Assembly (NCBI GenBank): GCA_964532655.1
Contig: CAZHMZ010000098.1
Coordinates: 1 to 14,144, forward strand
DNA: 14,144 nt
Direction of reading: 5' to 3'
Origin: JAJFTV01 sp964532655
GTDB taxonomy: Bacteria; Chloroflexota; Anaerolineae; Anaerolineales; Anaerolineaceae
Every line of letters starts with the position of its first letter. Within the stretch, counting starts at the first letter, position 1. The translations under genes and the position numbers were made by a program. The notes under the pieces were generated by a model. The model ran no database searches, was not told the DNA's origin, and was given only the letters and a program-made list of their open reading frames with translations. Positions 7,045 through 13,530 of this stretch are shown here, piece by piece.

Positions 7045-7096
7045 AATGAGAGATGGGTTTTGACATATAGGGGTATTTATGCGGCATCTCTGCCTG

Positions 7097-7150
7097 TTTT
7101 GTCATCTAGACAGAGCGGCGTCCTCGCCGTGACGAGAGATCGGACAGAGG
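7097..7150 (+). repeat. 54-bp dispersed repeat, copy B
   Basis: This is the direct repeat of copy A, 181 bp downstream, with six mismatches and no gaps. The central hairpin block from CGGCG to GACGAG is identical. Copies A and B in the same orientation with C inverted between them suggest repeated insertion or duplication. Confidence 0.8.
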
Positions 7151-7194
7151 TTGATTGAATGGATATATCAAAAAACACTCTGGTCTTACAATAA

Positions 7195-7232
7195 CCACCC
7201 CGTCGCTTCGCGCCACCCCTCCATGGGAGGGG
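7195..7232 (+). repeat. C-rich hairpin repeat, copy 2
   Basis: CCACCCCGTCGCTTCGCG precedes CCACCCCTCC-ATG-GGAGGGG, whose stem is CCCCTCC (7216-7222) with GGAGGGG (7226-7232). It resembles the elements at 6742-6773 and 7369-7402. Confidence 0.5.
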
Positions 7233-7322
7233 AATTTACGCTTTTTGCCCGATAAACAAGCTGATAATGAAAAAAGCAAGGAGGTGGCGAGCGAATAATC
7301 AGCTTTCCCTTCCCAGTAAATC

Positions 7323-7356
7323 TGTGAAGTTGTGCAGAAGACTGCACAACTTCACA
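7323..7356. repeat. Perfect 15-bp hairpin followed by an A-run
   Basis: TGTGAAGTTGTGCAG (7323-7337) pairs perfectly with CTGCACAACTTCACA (7342-7356) around the loop AAGA. The flank is A-rich on the right, so it lacks the T-run needed for termination in either direction. It is probably another palindromic insertion. Confidence 0.65.
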
Positions 7357-7368
7357 AAAAAAAACCTT

Positions 7369-7402
7369 CCCCGCCCCTCGGAGGGGCGGGGTTAGGGGTG
7401 GA
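7369..7402 (-). repeat. C-rich hairpin repeat, copy 3 (inverted)
   Basis: CCCCGCCCCT (7369-7378) and AGGGGCGGGG (7382-7391) form a 10-bp stem around CGG. On the minus strand it is preceded by CCACCCCTAA, matching the head of copy 1. Copy 3 is therefore in the opposite orientation. Confidence 0.6.
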
Positions 7403-7533
7403 GTGCACAGGAAACCCAGATCGGCGCACAATATGCGCCAATACTGAAAACGGTCACTCTTTCCGATTTATTTTCACCTTGGTCCATAATTCCTCTCACC
7501 TGAGGTGGGCTGCTCCGCCGACCTGCCATAAGG

Positions 7534-7539
7534 TATAAT
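7534..7539 (+). promoter_or_regulatory. -10 box very close to the transporter start
   Basis: A perfect TATAAT ends 9 nt before ATG 7549. Initiation 6-9 nt downstream would fall at or within about 3 nt of the start codon, so the transcript would be leaderless. No Shine-Dalgarno sequence precedes the ATG, which fits. No good -35 is present. An alternative is CATAAT at 7485-7490 with a leader of about 50 nt. Confidence 0.45.
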
Positions 7540-7548
7540 CCTTTACCT

Positions 7549-8907
7549 ATGGAAACTGCCTTGAAAAAAGAAGTCGCTGAAGGCGTATCGCTCAGCCGAG
7601 TGTTCAAAACCTGGTGGCCGCTGGCCGCCAGTTGGTTTATGATGAGCCTGGAAGGCCCATTCATCAGCGCGGTGATCGCTCGCCTGGCGAACCCCATCAT
7701 TAGTCTGGCGGCGTTCGGGGGCATCATCAACCCCGTTTCGCTGGTGATTGAATCACCCATCATCATGCTGCTGTCTGCCTCCACCGTTTTAAGCAAAGAC
7801 TACGTTTCTTATGCCAAACTGCGCAAGGCTATGTTCGCCATCGGCGGCACGTTCACATTTGTACATTTTTTGGTGGCGTTCACCCCGCTCTACTATGTGG
7901 TGGTGAACAACATTCTGGGCGTTCCGGCCGAGCTGGTGGAGCCTGCCCGCACCGGTCTGATGATTATGCTGCCGTGGACCTTTGCCATCGGCTACCGGCG
8001 CTTCAACCAGGGCGTGATGATCCGTTTTGGGCATTCCAACGGGGTGATGCAATGCACCATCGTGCGAATTACCACCATCACACTCGTCCTCCTGACCGGT
8101 TTTGCCATCGGAACCATCCCGGGCATTATCGTAGCTTCGCTGGCCGAGGCGCTGGGCGTTACTTTGGAGGGTCTATTCTCCGGTTTACGGCTGCGCAGCA
8201 TCGTCAACAATGAGGTCAAATGCGTGCCGGTGACCGAGCCGTTTACCTGGCGCGAATTTGCCGGCTTTTACGTACCACTGGTGTTCGTTTCGCTGCTGCA
8301 GTTTTTGGGCAACCCTATCGGCAGCGCCGCTCTCAGCCGCATGCCGCAGGCCATTGAATCACTGGCGACGTGGGGCGTGGTGCTCAACCTGATCTTTATG
8401 CTGCGCAGCATCGGCATGGGTTTCAACGAGGTGGTGGTGGCGCTGATCAGCGAAAGGTTCTCCTATAAAAGCTTGCGCAATTTCGGCCATCTGCTGGCCG
8501 CTTTTCTGTCACTCGTGGTGGTGATTGTGTTTCTTACCCCGCTTTCCGGTATCTGGTTTGAAAAAGTGACCGGTCTGACCTCTGAGCTCAGCCTGCTGGC
8601 CCGCAGCTCGTTGATCTTCTTTCTGGTGGTGCCGCCCATCAGCGCCTATCAGAGCTGGTTTCAGGGCTCCATCCTCTACAGCCGAAAAACGCGCTCCATC
8701 ACCGAATCTGTGGTTCTGTACCTGTTGATCTATGTGGGCATCCTGATCGGTGGGGTAATCTGGGGAAAGACGGTGGGGCTGTATGTAGGCGCTCTGGCGA
8801 TGGGCGTGGCCAACATTGCTCAAACCCTGTGGCTTTTCGTGCGCAGCCGGCAGATCCAAAAAGAAATTCGCCTGCGCGACGCAGATCCACAGGTCACAAT
8901 CGCCTGA
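7549..8907 (+). CDS. MATE/MOP-superfamily polytopic membrane transporter (possibly ANKH-like)
   Basis: This 452-residue integral membrane protein has about 12 hydrophobic segments arranged as two similar halves, the size and layout of the MATE/MOP flippase superfamily. The first half begins VFKTWWPLAASWFMM (about 19-33) and the second FAGFYVPLVFVSLL (about 237-250), where the internal repeat is expected. From memory, the WWPL start and the following ILSxS/NxVxL-like segment resemble the eukaryotic progressive-ankylosis (ANKH) family more than NorM/DinF drug exporters. I cannot test this, so no substrate is proposed. The C-terminal tail is polar and cytoplasmic. Translation may be leaderless. 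The gene stands alone between the repeat island and a bidirectional terminator, convergent with the ABC exporter genes. Family-level confidence is good, substrate confidence is low. Confidence 0.75.
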   Translation: METALKKEVAEGVSLSRVFKTWWPLAASWFMMSLEGPFISAVIARLANPIISLAAFGGIINPVSLVIESPIIMLLSASTVLSKDYVSYAKLRKAMFAIGGTFTFVHFLVAFTPLYYVVVNNILGVPAELVEPARTGLMIMLPWTFAIGYRRFNQGVMIRFGHSNGVMQCTIVRITTITLVLLTGFAIGTIPGIIVASLAEALGVTLEGLFSGLRLRSIVNNEVKCVPVTEPFTWREFAGFYVPLVFVSLLQFLGNPIGSAALSRMPQAIESLATWGVVLNLIFMLRSIGMGFNEVVVALISERFSYKSLRNFGHLLAAFLSLVVVIVFLTPLSGIWFEKVTGLTSELSLLARSSLIFFLVVPPISAYQSWFQGSILYSRKTRSITESVVLYLLIYVGILIGGVIWGKTVGLYVGALAMGVANIAQTLWLFVRSRQIQKEIRLRDADPQVTIA

Positions 8908-8926
8908 CATACATCGAAAGCAAACA

Positions 8927-8952
8927 AAAAGCGCGGAGAGGTCCGCGCTTTT
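8927..8952. terminator. Bidirectional terminator between convergent genes
   Basis: AAAAGCGCGGA (8927-8937) pairs with TCCGCGCTTTT (8942-8952) around GAGG, an 11-bp stem. It has a T-rich tail on both strands. It serves both the transporter gene (stop 8907, +) and the ABC exporter operon (stop 8980, -). Confidence 0.9.
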
Positions 8953-8979
8953 GATTTTTATTGGGCCAGGATTGTCTTT

Positions 8980-10794
8980 CTATCCTCCGGCAAACTGCTG
9001 TTCATACAGGCTGCGGTATCGCCCCTGTTGCTTGAGCAAATTCGCATGGCTGCCGCGCTGCACAATCCTTCCGTCGTCGATCACGCAGATCACATCCGCG
9101 CCGCGGATGGTGCTGAGACGGTGCGCGATGATGATGGCGGTGCGTCCCTCCAGCAACCGGCCGAGCGCTTTCTGGATCATCACCTCGGTGATCGTATCCA
9201 CGCTGGCGGTGGCTTCATCCAGGATCAGGATACGCGGATCGGCCAGCGCCGCGCGGGCAATGCACAGCAACTGACGTTGCCCCACCGACAGGTTGACGCC
9301 GCCTTCCTGCACCCAGGTGTTGTATCCCTTGGGGAGTTTTTCGATAAAATCATCGGCCAGAGCCAGTTTTGCCGCCGCCGCCACGGCTTCATGCGGGGCG
9401 TCCGGCATGCCAAAGCGGATGTTATCCTCCACGGTACCGGCAAACAGAATGGGATCCTGCGGCACAATGCCGATCTGCCGACGCAGCGAGCTCTGTGTCA
9501 CCGAGCGCACATCGCGCCCGTCGATCTCCAGGCTGCCATCCGACAGCTCGTAAAAACGGGCAATCAGTCGCGCAATGGTCGATTTTCCTGCCCCGGTGGG
9601 ACCCACCAGCGCCACCGCCTGCCCCGGCTGGATGGACAGATTGACATCCTTCAGCACCAGCGGCAGATCGGCGCGATAGCGGAAGTTGATCTCTTTGAGC
9701 TCGATTCGGCCTTCAATTTTAGGCATTGTCTCAGCGCCCGGCTGATCGCAGATATCCGGCTCGGTCTTGAGCAGCTTGATCACCTGCTCACCGCCGGCCA
9801 TGGCCGACTGCATGGTGGTGTACAGGCGGCTGAGCTCCTGCACCGGCTGGAAGAAGCGCGTCACATACGACAGGAAGGCCACAATCACACCCAGCGTGAC
9901 CGTCCCGTTCATCACCTCGCGCCCGCCGAACCACAGCACAATGGCCACCGCCAGGGTGGACAGAAATTCAATCGAAGGGATGAAGATGTACGACAGCCGG
10001 ATGGCTTCCACGTTGATATCGCGGTTGGCGCGGTTGACTTCTTCAAACTTTTTCTCCACCACCTTTTCCTGTACAAAGGCAGTGATCACGCGGATGGAAG
10101 CAATATTCTCAGCCATGCGCCCCACCAGCGCTGCCACCCGCTGCCGGGTAGCCCGGAAGGCATCGCGGGCAGCGTGTGAGAACCACCAGGTAGCCAGAAC
10201 CATCAGCGGCAGCACGATGAAGCAGTACAGCGCCAGACGCGGGCTGAGCGTGAGCATCACCACGATGATCCCGGTCAGCACCAGCAGATCCCCCAGCAGC
10301 TCGATGATCCCCTGGGTGAGCAAATCGTTGATCACCGCCACATCGTTGATCACACGAGAAACGGTCACACCTACAAGGTGATTGTCATGATAACTGAGGG
10401 ACAGTTTTTGCAAATGGGTGAACAGCGCCTGGCGCAGATCGGCCAGTACGCGCTGCGCCACCCACGAGAGGTTGTAACTCTGCCCGGCGGTGGCCCCATA
10501 CAACAGCACATACGACACGGCGATGTACAGAATCACACGTGATAGACCCGTCTGGACCCCCGCGGAAATGTACTGATCGATGGCAATTTTAATGAGATAC
10601 GGGATCAGCAGCGTTAAGCCGGTCACAATCAGCATCAACAGCACGGCCAGAATCATGCGGGTTTGATACGGCCGCAAAAAGGTGAGCAGTTCTGACACCA
10701 CCTCGCGGTTGAAAAAGCTGGCCTCCTGCCTGACTTCTCCAAAGTCCTGGATGGCGCTGCGCGGCCCGATTTCAGGGGTGATTCTGAAGGTCAT
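8980..10794 (-). CDS. ABC exporter subunit with consensus catalytic site (membrane plus ATPase half-transporter)
   Basis: This 604-residue half-transporter has an N-terminal six-helix exporter domain (about 35-330) fused to an ATPase domain (about 360-604). Visible ATPase motifs are Walker A GPTGAGKST (398-406), Q-loop Q446, signature LSVGQ (502-506), Walker B ILILDE (522-527) with the catalytic Glu present, and H-loop H558. The signature deviates from LSGGQ, whereas its partner has a normal signature but lacks the Glu. The pair therefore forms one active and one degenerate ATP site. The start ATG 10794-10792 has GGAGG a few bases upstream. It overlaps the upstream gene's TGA (ATGA), indicating translational coupling. 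Such exporters move drugs, lipids or peptides out of the cell; the substrate is unknown. Confidence 0.93.
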   Translation of the reverse strand: MTFRITPEIGPRSAIQDFGEVRQEASFFNREVVSELLTFLRPYQTRMILAVLLMLIVTGLTLLIPYLIKIAIDQYISAGVQTGLSRVILYIAVSYVLLYGATAGQSYNLSWVAQRVLADLRQALFTHLQKLSLSYHDNHLVGVTVSRVINDVAVINDLLTQGIIELLGDLLVLTGIIVVMLTLSPRLALYCFIVLPLMVLATWWFSHAARDAFRATRQRVAALVGRMAENIASIRVITAFVQEKVVEKKFEEVNRANRDINVEAIRLSYIFIPSIEFLSTLAVAIVLWFGGREVMNGTVTLGVIVAFLSYVTRFFQPVQELSRLYTTMQSAMAGGEQVIKLLKTEPDICDQPGAETMPKIEGRIELKEINFRYRADLPLVLKDVNLSIQPGQAVALVGPTGAGKSTIARLIARFYELSDGSLEIDGRDVRSVTQSSLRRQIGIVPQDPILFAGTVEDNIRFGMPDAPHEAVAAAAKLALADDFIEKLPKGYNTWVQEGGVNLSVGQRQLLCIARAALADPRILILDEATASVDTITEVMIQKALGRLLEGRTAIIIAHRLSTIRGADVICVIDDGRIVQRGSHANLLKQQGRYRSLYEQQFAGG

Positions 10795-12587
10795 GGCTGC
10801 ACCTCCAGTCCTGGGCGTTCTTCCGGCCGGAGTTGGTGCTGATATACCTCATAATACAGCGATGAAGATTTCATCAACTCGGCATGTGTGCCGCGGGCGG
10901 CGATACGTCCGTTTTCCAGCAGCAGAATCAAATCGGCCCGCCGAACGGTGCTAAGACGGTGAGCAATGATAAAAGTGGTTTTACCGGTCATCAGGCGTTG
11001 CAGGGCCTCCTGAATCATCTGCTCGGTTTGCGTATCCACGCTCGAGGTGGCATCATCCAGGATGAGGATACGCGGGTTGGTGAGCAGGGTACGCGCGATG
11101 GCGATGCGCTGCTTCTGCCCGCCTGAAAGGGTGACGCCGCGTTCGCCCACCAGTGAGTCATAGCCCTCAGGCATTTGCAGGATAAACTCATGCGCCTGGG
11201 CTTCTTTAGCGGCATCCATGATCTCCGCATCTGAGGCATCCGGCTTCCCGAAGGCGATATTCTCGCGGATACTGGCGGCAAACAGACGGGTATCCTGCAG
11301 CACAATGCCGATCTGCCGGCGCAAATGGTGCAGCGGGATATCGCGAATATTGACCCCGTCGATAGAAATGCTGCCTTTTTGCGCGTCATAAAAACGGGTA
11401 ATCAGGTTGATGACGGTGGATTTGCCCGAACCTGTAGCACCCAGTAAGGCCACCACCTGTCCCGGCTTGGCCTCAAAGCTGATCTCCTCCACCACCGGAT
11501 GGTTGTCTTCGTACCCAAAAGCAACGTTATCAAAACACACATGCCCCTGGGTGATGGAAACCGGTTTAGCCTGCGGGTTTTCGCGGATGATACTGTCATC
11601 ATCCAGGATGTGGAAAATGCGTTCACCGCCAGATGAAGCAATGGCCAGGGCCGGGATCACCCGCCCCAGCAGGCGCAGCGGCCGAACAAGTTGGGAAAGG
11701 TAAGTGGTGAAGGCCACCAGCTCGCCCAGGGTGAGTTCGCCCTGCAGCACCAGCGTGCCACCGTACCACAGGATGAGCACCGTACCCAGGTTGGCGATCA
11801 AATCCAGCAGCGGCACATTCAGCGATTCCATTTTGACGGCCAGCGATGACTGCCCGAACCATTTTTCGTTCTCACGGGTAAAGCGCTCGATTTCAGCGTC
11901 TTCCTGGGCAAAACCTTTCACTACCTGAGCGCCGAGCAGGTTTTGCTCCACACGCGTGGTGAGCACGCCCAACTGGTTCTGAATTTTCACCGAGAGCGGG
12001 CGAAATCTGCGTCCGTAGGCGTATCCGCTCCACGCGATAAGCGGGATGGTGCATACGATCATCAGACCCAGCCGGTAGTCCATCCACACCAGCACCGCGC
12101 CCGTGCCGACCATCAGCACAAGGCTCTCCACGATCCGCAGGAAAGCCCGCCCGGTCAGAAAGCGGATGCGTTCCACATCCTGGATGGCGCGCGAGAGAAT
12201 CTGCCCGGTCTCCATGCGGTCGTGAAAGGCAAAGGAGAGTTGGTTGAGTTTGGTCTGGATCTGGTTGCGCAGATCGTAAGCCACATTCTGCGAGGCCTTC
12301 TCCGTCCAGGTGCCCTGGAAATACAGGGTGATGCCCTTGATGACGGTGATGCCCAACAAAGCAGCCACCGACCAGCTTAAGGCAGACAGGTTGCCGGTAA
12401 AGATGCCGTTATCGATGATCTGACGAATAAACTGGGGCTGGATGATATTAACGAGGTTGATGATCACCATGGCGGTATACACGCCGGTGGTCATCCACCC
12501 ATACGGCTTGAGATACCCCATGCAGCGCCATAATATTTTGCTTGATTTCTTTTTTGGACCGGCTGATTTCTTTGGAGCGTTTGTCAC
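10791..12587 (-). CDS. ABC exporter subunit with degenerate catalytic site (membrane plus ATPase half-transporter)
   Basis: This 598-residue half-transporter has a lysine-rich N-terminus, a six-helix membrane domain (about 25-320) and an ATPase domain (about 345-585). Motifs are Walker A GATGSGKST (383-391), Q-loop Q431, signature LSGGQ (487-491), Walker B ILILDD (507-512) and H-loop H543. The residue after the Walker B Asp is D512 instead of the catalytic Glu. This is the hallmark of the degenerate partner in heterodimeric exporters such as TM287/288 or BmrCD. GTG 12587-12585 is the only sensible start; AGGGA (12591-12595) lies a few bases upstream and the next in-frame ATG would remove 22 residues. 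It is the first gene of the two-gene operon. The complete motifs apart from D512 indicate specialisation, not decay. Confidence 0.93.
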   Translation of the reverse strand: MTNAPKKSAGPKKKSSKILWRCMGYLKPYGWMTTGVYTAMVIINLVNIIQPQFIRQIIDNGIFTGNLSALSWSVAALLGITVIKGITLYFQGTWTEKASQNVAYDLRNQIQTKLNQLSFAFHDRMETGQILSRAIQDVERIRFLTGRAFLRIVESLVLMVGTGAVLVWMDYRLGLMIVCTIPLIAWSGYAYGRRFRPLSVKIQNQLGVLTTRVEQNLLGAQVVKGFAQEDAEIERFTRENEKWFGQSSLAVKMESLNVPLLDLIANLGTVLILWYGGTLVLQGELTLGELVAFTTYLSQLVRPLRLLGRVIPALAIASSGGERIFHILDDDSIIRENPQAKPVSITQGHVCFDNVAFGYEDNHPVVEEISFEAKPGQVVALLGATGSGKSTVINLITRFYDAQKGSISIDGVNIRDIPLHHLRRQIGIVLQDTRLFAASIRENIAFGKPDASDAEIMDAAKEAQAHEFILQMPEGYDSLVGERGVTLSGGQKQRIAIARTLLTNPRILILDDATSSVDTQTEQMIQEALQRLMTGKTTFIIAHRLSTVRRADLILLLENGRIAARGTHAELMKSSSLYYEVYQHQLRPEERPGLEVQP

Positions 12588-12663
12588 GTTTCCCTGCCAG
12601 GTTTTTCTGTTCGAAGGAAAATCCAGCTACCCGTACGGTCTGCGAACAGGAAGATGTGAAACA

Positions 12664-12696
12664 GCAAACGCTGTGATTATATCACCGCCCGTTTGC
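12664..12696 (-). promoter_or_regulatory. Extended -10 promoter of the ABC exporter operon inside nested palindromes
   Basis: On the minus strand TGATATAAT (12684-12676) is a consensus extended -10. It lies within GTGAT-TAT-ATCAC (12673-12685), a perfect 13-bp palindrome. That palindrome is framed by GCAAACG (12664-12670) and CGTTTGC (12690-12696). TTGACA occurs upstream (12712-12707) but 25 bp from the -10, too far for a normal -35. The leader, about 80 nt, holds a hairpin, CTGTTCG (12607-12613) with CGAACAG (12643-12649). The symmetry suggests an operator; no regulator gene is adjacent. Confidence 0.5.
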
Positions 12697-12775
12697 AGAC
12701 CTGACCTGTCAAATTGCGTGATTTTGAATTTTAAGAATGAAAATGGATGCCTGCATGGTGGGGAGGGCGGGCGTC

Positions 12776-12804
12776 TTGCTCATTGTGTTTGATTATGATA
12801 AAAT
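12776..12804 (+). promoter_or_regulatory. Promoter of tRNA-Ser
   Basis: TTGCTC (12776-12781) and TAAAAT (12799-12804) are separated by 17 bp. TGA directly before the second hexamer makes it an extended -10. The predicted start is near 12811, about 15 nt before the mature tRNA 5' end. Confidence 0.6.
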
Positions 12805-12825
12805 TTTTGATCGCCAGACCCATTT

Positions 12826-12910
12826 GGAGAGATGACCGAGCGGCCTATGGTGCCTGTCTTGAAAACAGGTGTGGGGAAACCCACCGGGGGTTCGAATCCC
12901 TCTCTCTCCG
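12826..12910 (+). tRNA. tRNA-Ser(UGA)
   Basis: The acceptor arm GGAGAGA (12826-12832) pairs with TCTCTCC (12903-12909), followed by discriminator G12910. The anticodon stem CCTGT/ACAGG (12853-12857, 12865-12869) encloses CTTGAAA with anticodon TGA at 12860-12862, which reads UCA and related serine codons. The long variable arm (TGTGGGGAAACCCACC) is typical of serine tRNAs, and the T-loop is TTCGAAT. The genome continues CCTAA, so the CCA end is not fully encoded. Total length is 85 nt. Confidence 0.96.
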
Positions 12911-12946
12911 CCTAAGCTAGACTTTCAAGAAAGACCGATTGTTTTA

Positions 12947-12980
12947 ACCGTAGGGGCGCACAGTGTGCGCCCGTTTTTAT
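12947..12980 (+). repeat. REP element doubling as the tRNA-Ser terminator
   Basis: GTAG (12950-12953) directly abuts a hairpin, GGGCGCAC (12954-12961), AGT, GTGCGCCC (12965-12972), then GTTTTTATT. A 5' GTAG next to a hairpin is the form recognised by REP-associated tyrosine transposases. The T-run after the stem also makes it a good Rho-independent terminator for the tRNA 37 bp upstream. It matches 13346-13319 (reverse strand) at 27 of 28 positions. Confidence 0.8.
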
Positions 12981-13032
12981 TCCTATGTCAAAATTACTTG
13001 CATATCTCTTGAAATTCATCTATAACCGCATC

Positions 13033-13509
13033 ATGTCATCTTTTCCACAACGTAAACCAAACCGGCTCACCCAATATGATTATTCACAAGCCGGTGTTTA
13101 CTTTGTGACCATTTGCGCGAAGAACCGTATACCTGTTTTCTGGAATGATTTACGACTTATCAGAGATCACCCGGACTCAATTCCATTGTCCGAAATCGGC
13201 TTGATTGTCGATCAGGCAATCCTAAAAATTGCTGATATCTATCCTTATGTAGTTCTTGAAACCTACTGTATCATGCCGGATCATCTGCATTTATTATTGC
13301 GAGTACAGACCGCAGAAGACGGGCGCACAATGTGCGCCCCTACGGTATCAAGGATTGTCAAACATTTGAAAGAGGCTGTTACAAAACAAATTGGTCAGCC
13401 CATCTGGCAGAAATCGTACTATGACCACGTGATAAAGGATGAGGTCGATCATCAACAAGTATTTGATTACATAGAATCAAATCCAGCAGGATTATTGGCG
13501 AAGAAATAA
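13033..13509 (+). CDS. REP-associated tyrosine transposase (RAYT, Y1/IS200-like family)
   Basis: This 158-residue single-domain Y1 transposase has the HUH motif H84-L85-H86 in MPDHLHLLL and a catalytic tyrosine at Y129 or Y130 in QKSYYDHVI. The family start RLTQYDYSQAGVYFVTI (11-27) and end VFDYIESNPAG (143-153) are intact, so it looks functional. RAYTs nick single-stranded REP hairpins beside a GTAG tetranucleotide and are thought to mobilise REPs. ATG 13033 matches the family N-terminus; an in-frame ATG at 12985 would add 16 atypical residues, and neither has a clear ribosome binding site. Residues 97-104 (GRTMCAPT) are encoded by an in-frame REP copy. The gene appears more AT-rich than its neighbours, which suggests acquisition. 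There is no partner accessory gene and no flanking terminal repeat typical of IS200/IS605. Confidence 0.9.
   Translation: MSSFPQRKPNRLTQYDYSQAGVYFVTICAKNRIPVFWNDLRLIRDHPDSIPLSEIGLIVDQAILKIADIYPYVVLETYCIMPDHLHLLLRVQTAEDGRTMCAPTVSRIVKHLKEAVTKQIGQPIWQKSYYDHVIKDEVDHQQVFDYIESNPAGLLAKK
13319..13346 (-). repeat. REP copy inside the RAYT coding sequence
   Basis: On the minus strand GTAG (13343-13340) directly abuts GGGCGCAC-ATT-GTGCGCCC (13339-13321). It matches the upstream REP at 12947-12974 at 27 of 28 positions, in the opposite orientation. Read on the plus strand it keeps the RAYT frame open and encodes about eight residues between the HUH motif and the catalytic tyrosine. Confidence 0.85.
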
Positions 13510-13530
13510 CAAAACACAAGGAATATAGAC

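Larger units (their letters stand above)
6741..7533. repeat. Gene-free island of dispersed palindromic repeats
   Basis: Nearly 800 bp with no credible gene. Short open frames on both strands translate the repeats (for example PEQSEGPAQ, and PPLGGAGLGVE) rather than a conserved protein. The island contains at least three repeat families, listed separately, plus isolated hairpins such as GGCGCA (7423-7428) with TGCGCC (7434-7439). No tRNA or obvious small RNA was recognised. The only promoter-like sites seen are at its right edge. Confidence 0.75.

Noticed and set aside
6809..7105. 98-codon open frame on the minus strand
   Set aside because: Its peptide is translated repeat (HCYPEQSEGPAQ, RSLVTARTPFYRDD), a known artefact of this repeat class.
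6730..7180. GAGTGTTTTTT (6730-6740) and inverted AAAAAACACTC (7170-7180) as ends of a mobile element
   Set aside because: The match is only 11 bp, half of it a T-run, and the left copy is the clpC terminator tail; chance is a fair explanation.
6741..7533. CRISPR array
   Set aside because: Repeats differ in type, spacing and orientation, and no cas genes are present.
7332..7538. 68-codon open frame on the plus strand
   Set aside because: It begins inside a hairpin and reads through the C-rich repeat (PPLGGAGLGVE); no ribosome binding site or family.
9028..10179. 383-codon open frame antisense to the ABC exporter subunit
   Set aside because: Histidine-rich low-sense peptide opposite conserved motifs; a shadow of the real gene.
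13033..13509. Complete IS200/IS605 insertion sequence
   Set aside because: No TnpB or paired subterminal end structures are seen; GTAG-hairpin REPs and the solitary gene fit a RAYT better.
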